DNA of 64,000 nt from Gloeobacter violaceus PCC 7421 (GTDB lineage: Bacteria; Cyanobacteriota; Cyanobacteriia; Gloeobacterales; Gloeobacteraceae). The stretch covers positions 4,030,001-4,094,000 of the forward strand of contig NC_005125.1 in NCBI RefSeq assembly GCF_000011385.1, in the 5' to 3' direction. The first letter of the stretch is position 1, and the number at the start of each line of letters is the position of its first letter. Under the pieces are notes generated by a model, which searched no databases, was not told where the DNA came from, and worked only from the letters and a program-made list of their open reading frames with translations. Position numbers and translations under genes: made by a program. Below, in pieces: positions 27,232-36,011 of the stretch.

Positions 27232-28092
27232 ATGAACGCTCTTGCGGCACAACAACTGTGGGCGAAGCTATGGGCGAAGTACCAGGCGCGGGTCGCCTAC
27301 GCCCGCACTTACCAGCGGATGATCGAGCAGGCGGGCGGCACGCTCGCCAACGATCACATTGCCTTTCGCTCCCTTAGGCTGATCCTGGACGGCCAGGACT
27401 TCGGCCTCGGCTATCTGGAGCGGTTTTTGCTTCCCCTGGGCTACGAAGCAGCCGGTGAATACGTCTTCCCGACCCAATCGCTGTACGCCCGTCACTACCG
27501 CCACCCCGAACAGGACGCCCTCGACCTGCCGAAACTGTTCGTAAGCGAACTCGTCGTAGATGACCTGCCGCAACCCGCAGCCGGGATCATCCGCGCGAGT
27601 GTCGCGGGGGCAAAGCTAGTCGAGCGGGCCGACACACCGGAAGCTTTGGAGGCAGTCTTCGATCGCCCCTGGCAACCCCCACTGCGCTCGGCCGTCGAGG
27701 CGGTCAACGCCGCAAGCCAGTACGGCGCCTGGGTGCTGCTGCACGGGTACGCCGTCAACCATTTCACCGGCTACATCAACCGCCAAAACACCGCTGCCTA
27801 CCCGGATATCGAGAGCACCGCCCGGGGGCTGGCAGCCCTCGGAGTACCGATGAAAAGCGAGATCGAGGGCAGTTGGGGCAGCGGCCTCAGGCAGACCGCC
27901 ACCAAAGCGGTCAGCGAGCCTGCCACGGTGCGCGAGGATGCCACAGGCAAACCGGTGCAAATCCCCTGGACCTACGCCTACTACGAAATCGCCGAGCGCG
28001 GACCAATCGAAGTCGCCCCGGGCCGGATGGAGCGCTTCGAAGGGTTCCTGGGTCCGCAGGCTAAGAATCTCTTCGAGATGACCCGAAAATAA
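27232..28092 (+). CDS. DUF1338 protein, HglS-like 2-oxoadipate dioxygenase/decarboxylase
   Basis: 286 residues, the shorter form of the family. DHIAFRSL (His42, Arg46), LLHGYAVNHFTGYINR (His177) and AYYEIAERG (Glu252) are spaced like the two-His-one-carboxylate Fe(II) site and the substrate arginine of Pseudomonas HglS. HglS converts 2-oxoadipate to 2-hydroxyglutarate with loss of CO2, in lysine catabolism. It follows the aminotransferase by 8 bp. An ALDH/aminotransferase/HglS operon fits degradation of lysine or 2-aminoadipate. The family is well supported; the reaction is inferred from it. Confidence 0.85.
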   Translation: MNALAAQQLWAKLWAKYQARVAYARTYQRMIEQAGGTLANDHIAFRSLRLILDGQDFGLGYLERFLLPLGYEAAGEYVFPTQSLYARHYRHPEQDALDLPKLFVSELVVDDLPQPAAGIIRASVAGAKLVERADTPEALEAVFDRPWQPPLRSAVEAVNAASQYGAWVLLHGYAVNHFTGYINRQNTAAYPDIESTARGLAALGVPMKSEIEGSWGSGLRQTATKAVSEPATVREDATGKPVQIPWTYAYYEIAERGPIEVAPGRMERFEGFLGPQAKNLFEMTRK

Positions 28093-28096
28093 TGAT

Positions 28097-28747
28097 TCAA
28101 GCGATTATCGAGTGCGATGGCATTTTAATCGCGACAAACTGCTTCACTTCTTCTTCAAGAGCTTGAAAGGCAGGGAGTGCACGAAGCGCAGAAAAATCCT
28201 CGACAAATTCTGTGACGCGGACAGCTGCCCGTTTAGGATCAAACCTGATCCGCCTTCGCCCTTGCAACCCACACGCACTCCGCAATAAGTCGTGTAAGGT
28301 TTGCTTTGGATCAGCCAAATATTCGACTTGAGAAAGCCCTGGAAGCTCCAGAGGTACATTGCTCGATGGATTGCCGGCCGCATACCTGAGAGCAGCCACA
28401 TCAAAAAGAAGCCAGGCTTCTTGCATCCTTACAGGAATGACCCGAATTACAGGAGTACAAAGCGTGTTACAATTTGCAGCAGCACGATTTATTTCTTCAA
28501 GCCGCTTCTGCAAAGGTTCGCGCTCTGCATCCCTGTGAACGAATAGAATATCGCACGGGTACAAATAGATGCTTCTATCAATTTTTTCTACCAAAGTTCT
28601 TGGCCTTGTGCTTAATCTAGACAAGTCGGCCCACTGTCCTTGAATAGAAATGTCACATAGGTGCTGTTGAAGTAACCAGGACAATATCGGAATCAGTGCC
28701 CGATCCGAACTGCCGTCTGATAGCAGCGTGTACTTCAGCTCTTGCAT
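28097..28747 (-). CDS. TOPRIM-like/DUF4276-like effector candidate paired with ATPase
   Basis: 216 residues, cytoplasmic. The N-terminus KYTLLSDGSSDRALIPIL followed by CDILFVHRDAERE has the outline of a TOPRIM fold, with an acidic loop and then a D-x-D-like motif. The usual first Glu appears replaced by Ser/Asp. RMQEAWLLFDVAALRYAAGNP is a recurring motif in small nuclease-like proteins adjacent to AAA ATPases (AbiLii/RloB-type). It starts 2 bp after the ATPase stop. The pair is A+T-richer than its flanks, suggesting transfer. The function, probably phage defence, is inferred mainly from context. Confidence 0.5.
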   Translation of the reverse strand: MQELKYTLLSDGSSDRALIPILSWLLQQHLCDISIQGQWADLSRLSTRPRTLVEKIDRSIYLYPCDILFVHRDAEREPLQKRLEEINRAAANCNTLCTPVIRVIPVRMQEAWLLFDVAALRYAAGNPSSNVPLELPGLSQVEYLADPKQTLHDLLRSACGLQGRRRIRFDPKRAAVRVTEFVEDFSALRALPAFQALEEEVKQFVAIKMPSHSIIA

Positions 28748-28749
28748 AC

Positions 28750-30252
28750 CTATGATTGTGAAAACGGAATGAGCAACTGCAAATCTTCTCTATCCATTAC
28801 ACGGCGTACTTTGTGTTTACTTTGAGATCTATTTGAGCCATTATTTGACCCCTTAGTATCTACAGAAACAGGGTTTAAGTACGCCGACAGCTGACCTCGT
28901 GAAACGATGCTTGGTTTCTCAGAGGCTTTCTCTCTCCAAGTATCCGGCAAGCAACTGAAGCATACCCGTTTAAATCGATCACCTTTCTCAACAGTTTCTT
29001 TAAGTTCAGCCACCACCAGACTGTCATCTGGAACTTGTGCCACTACGGAAGGAGAATGGGTATTAATTATCACCTGTCGTAGAGGGTTGTCGTTGCCAAC
29101 TTCTTCATATGGATCCGTTGCAATGTCTTCAAGAAGCCTTAAAATGGCAGGAATGCGTTCAGGGTGTATACCATTTTCGGGCTCTTCTAAACAGAGCACT
29201 CCATTGGCTTCTGGATCAAAAGCAAGTACAGATAGTGCCAGAAATCTCAACGTTCCATCAGAAAGAGATTTGGCAGCATGAGGTGTACCGTCACGGCCGG
29301 AGACATGGACAGTTAGCAACTCTCTCTTGTCGTCTCGATCAACCCAAATTCTTCTGACATCATCGATTAACTCGGAAAGTCGATTGGCAATTTGCGCAAA
29401 AGTTCTCGATCTCGCGGTCTCTTCGGTCTCGCCTTCAATGATTCCACTCGTCCGTTCGAGACGGGCCAGGGTTGCTGCTAGGTGTGAGCCGTCTGAGCCA
29501 AGCCTTGCGGAAGATGTGAATTCATCAGGTTTACGCAAAGCTGCCGGTTCTAACTGCAACAAGCTCCAGGACTGCATTTCTCTTCTGGTTAATAAAGCGG
29601 TTGGCGACTCGGCTGCGCTCGCTGTAGAAAGTACAGTTCTTGGGAGACTTGCAGCAGACCGAGAGAAGGGCCTACCTGGTATTTTATCCTGATGTAATTT
29701 AACGATTCTATCTTTGCCTGAGCCCTCTGTAGAGATGAAAGATGAGGTGCGTCGTCCTGTGATTGCAGAGCGACGCCAGTGTTGCGAACTATGTGGAAAA
29801 AGAATATGTTTTGGGGCTTCACTAACATTGATATGGGTTAACTCCTCACTCAAAACCTCGATCGTGCCCTGTGGTCTTGAAGGATGTTCAGCCCTGTATG
29901 CAAGAGCGAGCGAATACCGAACGAACGTGGTACTCGCTTTTGCTTCTTGGCCTAAGTCGTCGCTGCCAATCGGAGGGATTATCATTTCCGCTTCAAAAGA
30001 CATTTCATCGGTATGCCTATCGCCAACTCGATGAAATATACTCCGCAAGTCTGCTGTCCTCGCTCCCTCGTCACGTACTCGAAGGGCCGCTTCAATTAGA
30101 GAGTAGCTAGCCAATGAACTTAGAAAAGTAATCGCGTCAAATAAATTAGATTTGCCGACGCCGTTTGCTCCGGCTATACATGTGAAAGGGCCGAAGCGAA
30201 CATCAACATTTACCAAGTTCTTGAATCCGGAGATTTTGAGCCGAGTGAGCAT
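28750..30252 (-). CDS. AAA/ABC-type ATPase (OLD/AbiL/RloA-like)
   Basis: 500 residues from the ATG at 30252 (MLTRLKISGFKNLVN). It has SMC/ABC-like features in order: Walker A GANGVGKSNLFDAI near residue 30, a long helical insert, signature LSDGTLRFLAL, Walker B LCLEEPENGIHP, and H-loop INTHSPSV near residue 400. This is the AAA_21/AAA_15 architecture of OLD, RloA, AbiL and PARIS ATPases. There is no TOPRIM domain in this polypeptide; the next gene may supply it. The unit is separated from neighbours on both sides and has atypical codon use. An ATP-dependent sensor of infection is the likely role. Confidence 0.8.
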   Translation of the reverse strand: MLTRLKISGFKNLVNVDVRFGPFTCIAGANGVGKSNLFDAITFLSSLASYSLIEAALRVRDEGARTADLRSIFHRVGDRHTDEMSFEAEMIIPPIGSDDLGQEAKASTTFVRYSLALAYRAEHPSRPQGTIEVLSEELTHINVSEAPKHILFPHSSQHWRRSAITGRRTSSFISTEGSGKDRIVKLHQDKIPGRPFSRSAASLPRTVLSTASAAESPTALLTRREMQSWSLLQLEPAALRKPDEFTSSARLGSDGSHLAATLARLERTSGIIEGETEETARSRTFAQIANRLSELIDDVRRIWVDRDDKRELLTVHVSGRDGTPHAAKSLSDGTLRFLALSVLAFDPEANGVLCLEEPENGIHPERIPAILRLLEDIATDPYEEVGNDNPLRQVIINTHSPSVVAQVPDDSLVVAELKETVEKGDRFKRVCFSCLPDTWREKASEKPSIVSRGQLSAYLNPVSVDTKGSNNGSNRSQSKHKVRRVMDREDLQLLIPFSQS

Positions 30253-30575
30253 CTTTGGGATGTCCTGAGTTACTTGCAACGAAAATGTTGCACTATCCTT
30301 CAGATTTTATCGCCTGCGGCAAGAATTCCGAGCGTGAACTCGCAGAGTACCGCTGGGAAGCTAAAAGGTTTCCAAGGTCGGCAGCCCGGCGGACCGTTCA
30401 AAAGCTCACTCGGGATCTGCCATCGACCAACTCATGAGAATCTGCCTAGACAGACACGGAATGGCCAGCTACGGAGCCACCCGAAGAGGATCGTGACCAG
30501 ATTTGCGAACCCGCGTCACCATCGGCAGACCCACTCACCGTGGGTTCGGCCACCTGAGGCCGCCCGCAGCCGGCC
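30253..30575. other. Gap without a recognisable gene
   Basis: 323 bp between the ATPase and the ferritin-like gene. Small frames here have no family features. The only structure seen is the hairpin at 30550-30582. Confidence 0.5.
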
Positions 30576-30582
30576 TCAGTGG
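30550..30582 (-). terminator. Hairpin overlapping a stop codon, probable terminator
   Basis: TGAGGCCG pairs with CGGCCTCA inside flanking CCAC/GTGG arms. It overlaps the stop codon of the minus-strand gene ending at 30576. No T-run follows, so termination is likely but unproven. Confidence 0.45.
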
Positions 30583-31169
30583 TTGCGCACGACCTCGTTT
30601 TTCCAGGCCGTTTGGGTATTGCGCACAGCCTCGGGACCGACGGTGCTGTCCACAGCTTCGCCGTCGTCCGCCAGTTCCCTGGCCACCACCAGGGGAATTA
30701 CTTCGCTGATCTCGACAATCAGCGGACTGAGATCCGTCAGATGGCGCAGGGCCAGATCCGCCGTGGCCGCGCTTTTGAGAGCAAGACCGGTGGTGTGCAG
30801 CATCGTGTAGCCGATAGCGTCGAGCCCCAGGCCCGCATAATCGTCGCGCAGCATCTTTGAGACGGTGTTGACGGGCCGGACCCGATCGATCACCCCGGCG
30901 GCAATCCCCGCCACCGTCGAGATTGCTGCTTTGATCCCCGAACCGGGATCGCCCCCGAGGGCACCCAGATGCTGTTCGGTCTCCTCGACGTGGCCGCGCA
31001 GGACGCCCTCGATTTTGCCGATCAGGTTGATGGCCTCGGCGTAACGGTTGGCGTTTTCGTCCTCGCGCTGGTGTTTGACGGCTTCGAGCAGGTGCTTCTC
31101 GAGGGCCAGCATGTCGCCAACGTAATTCTGCAGCGTGCTGCGCTGCTGGGAATTCAAACTGTCTGCCAC
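30576..31169 (-). CDS. Ferritin-like helical protein (DUF892-type), tentative
   Basis: 197 residues from a GTG at 31169 that follows AAGGTGAG at good spacing; GTG at 31178 or an ATG at 31220 are alternatives. The sequence is almost all helix: MLALEKHLLEAVKHQRED, then IEGVLRGHVEETEQHLGALGG, then a Gly/Ala-rich segment and DDYAGLGLDAIGYTMLHTTGLAL. E-x2-H-type pairs (ALEKHLLEAV; HVEETEQHL) resemble a ferritin-like four-helix bundle such as YciF/DUF892 stress proteins. Metal binding is inferred. A Crp-type regulator lies upstream on the same strand. Confidence 0.55.
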   Translation of the reverse strand: MADSLNSQQRSTLQNYVGDMLALEKHLLEAVKHQREDENANRYAEAINLIGKIEGVLRGHVEETEQHLGALGGDPGSGIKAAISTVAGIAAGVIDRVRPVNTVSKMLRDDYAGLGLDAIGYTMLHTTGLALKSAATADLALRHLTDLSPLIVEISEVIPLVVARELADDGEAVDSTVGPEAVRNTQTAWKNEVVRNH

Positions 31170-31264
31170 GGTACTCACCTTTTCCAGCGGTCTACCTGTC
31201 CAGTCTGGGCGGTATGGCATTCTGCCCTCATCTTCCTGCGGAGAGAAGCTCTAGCAAGGGCCGC

Positions 31265-31975
31265 TCAGCGCTTGGGGTTTTCTTCATCCCCTGAGGCAAT
31301 GACCTCCAGCAACCCGGCATCGAGGACGGCGATTTGCCCACCCCGGCCGTAGGCGAGGGCAGGCTTGAGCTGTTTGAACAGCCGCACGCACTCTTCGTAA
31401 GTGATCCCGATACTGCGGGCAATCTGGTAATAAGAAAGTCTCGATTTCAGTTGTTGCCTGCCGTCCACCATCTCGGTGCCGTGGCGGGAGGCGGCGTACT
31501 GCACGAAGCGGGCCAGGCGCACGATCGCCCGCTCCGAAACCAGACCGTGGACGATGTCGTGCAGTTGCTGAAGGCGCTGGTTGAAAACGGCGAGCAGCCG
31601 CAGGGTGATCTCCGGAGTTTGGCGGACAGCGGCAAGCAACGCCTCGCGCTCGATGAGCAAGACCCGGCAGTCGCCCGCGGCCGTCACCGTCGCCGGGGCG
31701 ATCCCATCCCCGAACAAAGCCGGGGCGGCAAAAATCTCCCCCGCCCCCAGCGCACGGAAGATGGTCTCTTTACCGGTGGCGGCGGTCCGGGTGATGCGCA
31801 GAGAGCCTTCGAGCAGGGCGTGGAGTGCCGCAGGGAGCGGATCGCCCTCGTGGATAACGATCTCTCCTGAGCGGTAGATGTGCACGCGGGCATGGGAGCA
31901 CAGTTGTCCCAACTCTTTCTGGGTGAGGGCTGCGAATACGCTCACTGCCGCCAGTTGCTCAACAGTCACCTGCAT
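31265..31975 (-). CDS. Crp/Fnr-family transcriptional regulator
   Basis: 236 residues. Residues ~10-125 form a cyclic-nucleotide-binding-type beta-barrel (IYRSGEIVIHEGDPLPAALHALLEGSLRI; GEIFAAPALFGDG). A dimer helix follows, then a C-terminal winged HTH (LSYYQIARSIGITYEECVRLFKQL). The phosphate-binding GELA...RS-A signature for cAMP is not intact, so the ligand may differ or be absent. There is no Fnr-type cysteine cluster. Targets are not evident; the ferritin-like gene downstream is a candidate. Confidence 0.85.
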   Translation of the reverse strand: MQVTVEQLAAVSVFAALTQKELGQLCSHARVHIYRSGEIVIHEGDPLPAALHALLEGSLRITRTAATGKETIFRALGAGEIFAAPALFGDGIAPATVTAAGDCRVLLIEREALLAAVRQTPEITLRLLAVFNQRLQQLHDIVHGLVSERAIVRLARFVQYAASRHGTEMVDGRQQLKSRLSYYQIARSIGITYEECVRLFKQLKPALAYGRGGQIAVLDAGLLEVIASGDEENPKR

Positions 31976-32024
31976 CTATAGACCCGCTTCAGCGGATCTA
32001 TCCTGCCCGAGTTTGCCTGCCGTG

Positions 32025-33593
32025 TCAGCCGCCGAATAGATACACCACCGGCGGCCAATCGCACAGACCCTTCCAGCGCACCGGTACCAAGCCGCGCACC
32101 AGATCGAGATCGCCGGGCTCGAAGAAGCGCACCAACCGCAGTAGAGCAAGCAGAATACCCACATACGCGGCCAGCAATGCAGCCAGGACCGCCATGCCCC
32201 CCAACCGCTCCGCAAACCACACCCCCGGCAGCCAGGTGACGACAGCGGCCAGGGTGGCCGCCGACAACCCCGTAGGCAGCACCACCCGCCACAGCCAGCT
32301 GCCCAAAGCGACCCACCAGCCGAGCTTCCGGTCGAAGTGGTAGAGCCACAGGAAAAGCAGCGAGCCGATGAGCGATCCCAGGGCGGTGCCGCCCAGGATG
32401 CCCGCCAGCCCGAAGCGCGGCGCCAGAGCGAGGGTGATTCCGACGTTGAGCGCCGCTCCCGTGAGGGCATAGTACGACTCGTAGCGGGGGCGGCCGAGGG
32501 CGCGCAGCAAGGTCGTGCCGGGACCGGTGAGGTTGTTGACGGCGTAGCTCACCACTAATAATGCCGTCATCGCAGGCACCCAGGCAAAGTCGCGGCCGAT
32601 CCAGACGCGGGCCAGCGGGGCGGCGGCTCCGGCGATGAAACCTCCCAACGCAAAGGTCGCGAGGGCCAGAAAACGGCTGGTGCGCAGGTAGATCCGATCA
32701 AGTCTGTCTGGATCGCTCGCGGCCACCGCTGCTGCCGAAGGTAACAGCGCGCTCAACAGGGTCAGCGGCAGGGCGCGGGCGAGCAGGGCCATTTTGTTGG
32801 CGACTTCGTAGGCGGTGACGCTCGCAACGCTCACAAAACCGGCGATGAGCAACCGGTCCGCCTCCAGATTGACGATGGCGGCGGTGTTGTTGACCTGCAT
32901 CCAGCCGCCGAAACCCAGGAGCGGTTTGAGCACTGCTTTTTCGAGGCGCAGGGGATTGGTGAAGATAGGACCAAACAGCCGGCGGGTGCTCAGGTACAGA
33001 CCCACCAGGTACAAAGCCAGGTACACACACAGCCCGAAGGCCATCGCCCAAAGACCAAACCTGGGCAGCAGCAGGGCGGCCGAGGTCGCACCGCCCACCT
33101 GGCTTGCCACTTGCAACAGCGCACCGATGCGCATTTTTTCGAGCCCCGCGAGCAAAGCCGCAAGCACACTCGCCACACTGGCTGCGAAGGCGCAGACATA
33201 CACCAGCACGAACAAACGGCTGCCTTCTATCGCTAGTGCCGGGCTCAACTTCAACCAGCCCATCAGCACAGGGGCACAGGCCACCGCCAGAGGCGAGAGC
33301 GCCAGACCGGCCAGCACAAAAAACAGTACCCCCGCGGTGATCACCTGCCGCACCCGCGCGGACTCGCCGCGGGCTGTGTAGGTGGCGACCGCCTGGATGC
33401 AGGCGGTGCCCAGACCCAGGTCCAACAGGGCGATATAGGCGACGGCGGAACTGAGCACCGCCCAAAGACCGTAGGCTTCGCTGCCCAAGATGCCAATCGC
33501 GTAGGGTGCGAGGGCCAGGCCGATGAGCAGGGCTCCCAGCCGGGCTCCCAGCGTGGCGACGGCGTTGAGCAATACCCGGCGGGTGCGATCCAT
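32025..33593 (-). CDS. Wzx-type polysaccharide flippase (MOP superfamily)
   Basis: 522 residues with about 12-14 hydrophobic segments. The opening RVLLNAVATLGARLGALLIGLALAPYAIGILGSEAYGLWAVL is the typical first helix and Y-G-x-W motif of polysaccharide exporters. It would flip lipid-linked oligosaccharides across the cytoplasmic membrane. The substrate is unknown. It is divergent from a second, different flippase gene 50 bp away; no glycosyltransferase is adjacent now. Confidence 0.85.
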   Translation of the reverse strand: MDRTRRVLLNAVATLGARLGALLIGLALAPYAIGILGSEAYGLWAVLSSAVAYIALLDLGLGTACIQAVATYTARGESARVRQVITAGVLFFVLAGLALSPLAVACAPVLMGWLKLSPALAIEGSRLFVLVYVCAFAASVASVLAALLAGLEKMRIGALLQVASQVGGATSAALLLPRFGLWAMAFGLCVYLALYLVGLYLSTRRLFGPIFTNPLRLEKAVLKPLLGFGGWMQVNNTAAIVNLEADRLLIAGFVSVASVTAYEVANKMALLARALPLTLLSALLPSAAAVAASDPDRLDRIYLRTSRFLALATFALGGFIAGAAAPLARVWIGRDFAWVPAMTALLVVSYAVNNLTGPGTTLLRALGRPRYESYYALTGAALNVGITLALAPRFGLAGILGGTALGSLIGSLLFLWLYHFDRKLGWWVALGSWLWRVVLPTGLSAATLAAVVTWLPGVWFAERLGGMAVLAALLAAYVGILLALLRLVRFFEPGDLDLVRGLVPVRWKGLCDWPPVVYLFGG

Positions 33594-33643
33594 CCTGGCG
33601 GCATCTTATCGCAGCAGAGAGACTGTGCTTTCGCGTTATCTTT

Positions 33644-35134
33644 GTGCCTGTGGAGAAAGATGCGGCGCAGGCGCAAGGTCTCAGTAGGCAGGCGGCCCGC
33701 GGTGGGGTGGCGCTGGTGGTTCGCCAGATTGTCACCCAGGCTCTGACGCTGGTAGGTGGTCTGGCGCTGTTGCGCTTTTTGCAGCCGGAGGATCTGGCGC
33801 TCTACGCGGTCATCGCGATCCTGCGCGATTGGTACGCGCTGGTGGCGGACTTGGGGCTGGGGGCAACGCTCATCCGCTGCTCCGAGCCGCTCGCGCGCGC
33901 TCAACAGCGGGGTCTGTGGTCGCTGCAGTGCCTGGTGAGTCTGGCGGTGGCCCTCGCTTTGACCCTGGCCGATCCGTGGGCGGTCGCCAATTTTGGCTGG
34001 CCCGCGCCCTACGCGGGGGTGCTCACCCTGGTGGGTTGGGGACTATTGCTGGTCCCCTTTCGCGCCGTTCCGGCGGTGCTGCTGCAGCAGCGGCTCGCCC
34101 TCGATCGCTTTGCCCTCATCGAAGTGAGCGAATCGGTGGCCTTCGTGGCGGTGGCCCTGGGGGGAGCGATCGCCGGGTGGGGCAGTTGGGCAATCGCCTG
34201 GGGTGTGGTGGCCCGCTTCGCCACAGGTGCGCTGGTGGCAAACGCCCTGTGCCGCTGGCCGATCGGCTGGTGCTGGCCGTGGCAGGTGCACTTCAGCTGG
34301 CGATTGGGGCTTGCCTACCAGGCGGGCAACCTGCTCACGCTGCTCAAAGAATCGACGCTGCCGCTGCTGTTGGCGCTGGTCTTCGCTCCCCGGACCGTCG
34401 GCTATCTCAAGTGGGCTCTGACCGTGGCGCTACTGCCGCTGGTGCTGCCCCTCAGCCTGGATCGGTTGTTTTTTCCGCTGCTGAGCCGCGTACGCGACGA
34501 GCCTGAGCAGTTGCGCCGGTGGGTGGTGCGCTCGGTGCAGGCCAATTGCCTGGTAGTCGTCTGGCTATGCGCGCTGCTCGCCGTGCTGGCCGAGCCGCTG
34601 GTGCGCTCGGTGCTGGGCAGCCAGTGGCAACCGGCCTTGCCTTACTTCTACGGATTGCTGCCCACCTCCCTCGCCTTCGCGCCGGTCTTTGCGCTGATTC
34701 AGGCGTATCAGGCCCAGGGCCGCCCCCAGGTCAACTTCGCGCTCAACTGCGGCTGGCTGGGGCTTCTGTGGCTGGGTACCTGGCTTGCCGTACCGGCGAT
34801 AGGTCCAATGGGCTTCGTGGCGGCAAGCCTCGCCGTGCACATCGCCAGCCTGGCCTTGATGGCGATGGCCGCCCGCGATTTTCGCATCAACTTTCTGCGG
34901 GAACTCTGGCCGCTCGCGGTGGCCGGGACGCTGGCCACACTGGCCGGTTTCGCCCTCACACGGCTGCTGTCGCTGCCGGATCTGCCCCGCCTCGCCCTGG
35001 TCGGTGTGGCGGTGAGCACCGTCTACGCCGCCGGGTTGTGGCTTCTGTGGCGAAACGTACTGGAGCAGGGAGTTTTGGCTCTACGAGCCGGGTTCGGCAC
35101 CGAACCACCCGAAGCGGGATCGTCGGTGGGCTGA
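33644..35134 (+). CDS. Second MOP-superfamily polysaccharide flippase
   Basis: 496 residues from a GTG at 33644 (another GTG at 33650). Multiple membrane helices, with N-terminal ARGGVALVVRQIVTQALTLVGGLALLRFLQPEDLALYAVI typical of the Wzx/MviN-like group. Sequence and probable specificity differ from the divergent neighbour, so this is not a simple tandem copy. The stop is 5 bp before the left end of the IS630 remnant. Confidence 0.83.
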   Translation: MPVEKDAAQAQGLSRQAARGGVALVVRQIVTQALTLVGGLALLRFLQPEDLALYAVIAILRDWYALVADLGLGATLIRCSEPLARAQQRGLWSLQCLVSLAVALALTLADPWAVANFGWPAPYAGVLTLVGWGLLLVPFRAVPAVLLQQRLALDRFALIEVSESVAFVAVALGGAIAGWGSWAIAWGVVARFATGALVANALCRWPIGWCWPWQVHFSWRLGLAYQAGNLLTLLKESTLPLLLALVFAPRTVGYLKWALTVALLPLVLPLSLDRLFFPLLSRVRDEPEQLRRWVVRSVQANCLVVVWLCALLAVLAEPLVRSVLGSQWQPALPYFYGLLPTSLAFAPVFALIQAYQAQGRPQVNFALNCGWLGLLWLGTWLAVPAIGPMGFVAASLAVHIASLALMAMAARDFRINFLRELWPLAVAGTLATLAGFALTRLLSLPDLPRLALVGVAVSTVYAAGLWLLWRNVLEQGVLALRAGFGTEPPEAGSSVG

Positions 35135-35694
35135 TCCTAGTGCAGCAGGGCTGAGCTAAGCGAGTAGTTCATGCCTCCAGTGGCTTGCCCTGATAGGTCC
35201 ACTTAAATGGCCTCGCCCATTGCGCGTTGTAGTACTCAATAAACGACCACACCTTCTCGCGCAACTGCTCGACCGACTGGAACGAACCGCGCTTAAACAC
35301 CTTGCGCGCCAAGATAGAAAGCCATATCTCCACCTGATTCATCCACGAGGCGTGTTTGGGCGTGTAGTGGAACACCAACCGGTGACTGGGGTTGCGCAGA
35401 TACTCTGCACGAGTGGCCATCGACTACAGGATGCCGCACTTGCCCTTGCTCCCCAGGGCTACGGGCTGCTCTTCCAACAAAGCCGCAAGCCGCACCAGCA
35501 ACTGTTGAGTCCTGAATCGGCGGCAAGGATGAGGCGGGAGCGCTGGGCAAGTTGCTGGAAGGTACCGTGACGGGCAACCAGTTTTTCAAGCAGGGCGCGT
35601 TGTTCATCACTGAGCACGAGGGCAGGTGGTTGAGGTTGAGCTTGCCCGGGTTATGTGGACACTCCCTGTAGACTCAATAGCTAAGGAGGAGTCC

Positions 35695-35997
35695 ATGACC
35701 GCAAAACCACAACCACAATACACACCCGAACAACGCGCCGAAGCCGTCCGCATTAGCGAGCAATCCGGCAAGTCCACCTACCAGGTCGCCCGTGACCTCG
35801 GCATCTCCCAAACCACCCTCAGCCGCTGGCGACGGCAGGCCCGCGCCGAGCACAAGCACGCCAACGACCCCGACGCTCCCCTCGGTAGCGACGAACGTCG
35901 GGAGTTGACCCGCCTGCGTCGAGAAAACAAACAACTGCAACTGGAGCGTGACTTTCTAAAAAAAGCGGCTGCTTTCTTCGCCAAAGACCACTCGTAG
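35695..35997 (+). CDS. IS3 OrfA (HTH/leucine-zipper protein)
   Basis: 100 residues from the ATG at 35695, 4 bp after AAGGAGGA. The HTH (YTPEQRAEAVRISEQSGKSTYQVARDLGISQTTLSRW) binds the IS ends. A leucine-zipper-like helix follows (DERRELTRLRRENKQLQLERDFLKKAAAFF). OrfA alone usually represses; the OrfAB fusion made by frameshifting is the transposase. Confidence 0.93.
   Translation: MTAKPQPQYTPEQRAEAVRISEQSGKSTYQVARDLGISQTTLSRWRRQARAEHKHANDPDAPLGSDERRELTRLRRENKQLQLERDFLKKAAAFFAKDHS
35958..35965 (+). promoter_or_regulatory. Programmed -1 frameshift site (A7G)
   Basis: Seven A followed by G near the end of OrfA. Shifting back one base leads into a frame that stays open through SGCFLRQRPLVERYRAM into OrfB at 36012, as in other IS3 elements. 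Confidence 0.8.
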
Positions 35998-36011
35998 AAC
36001 GCTACCGGGCG

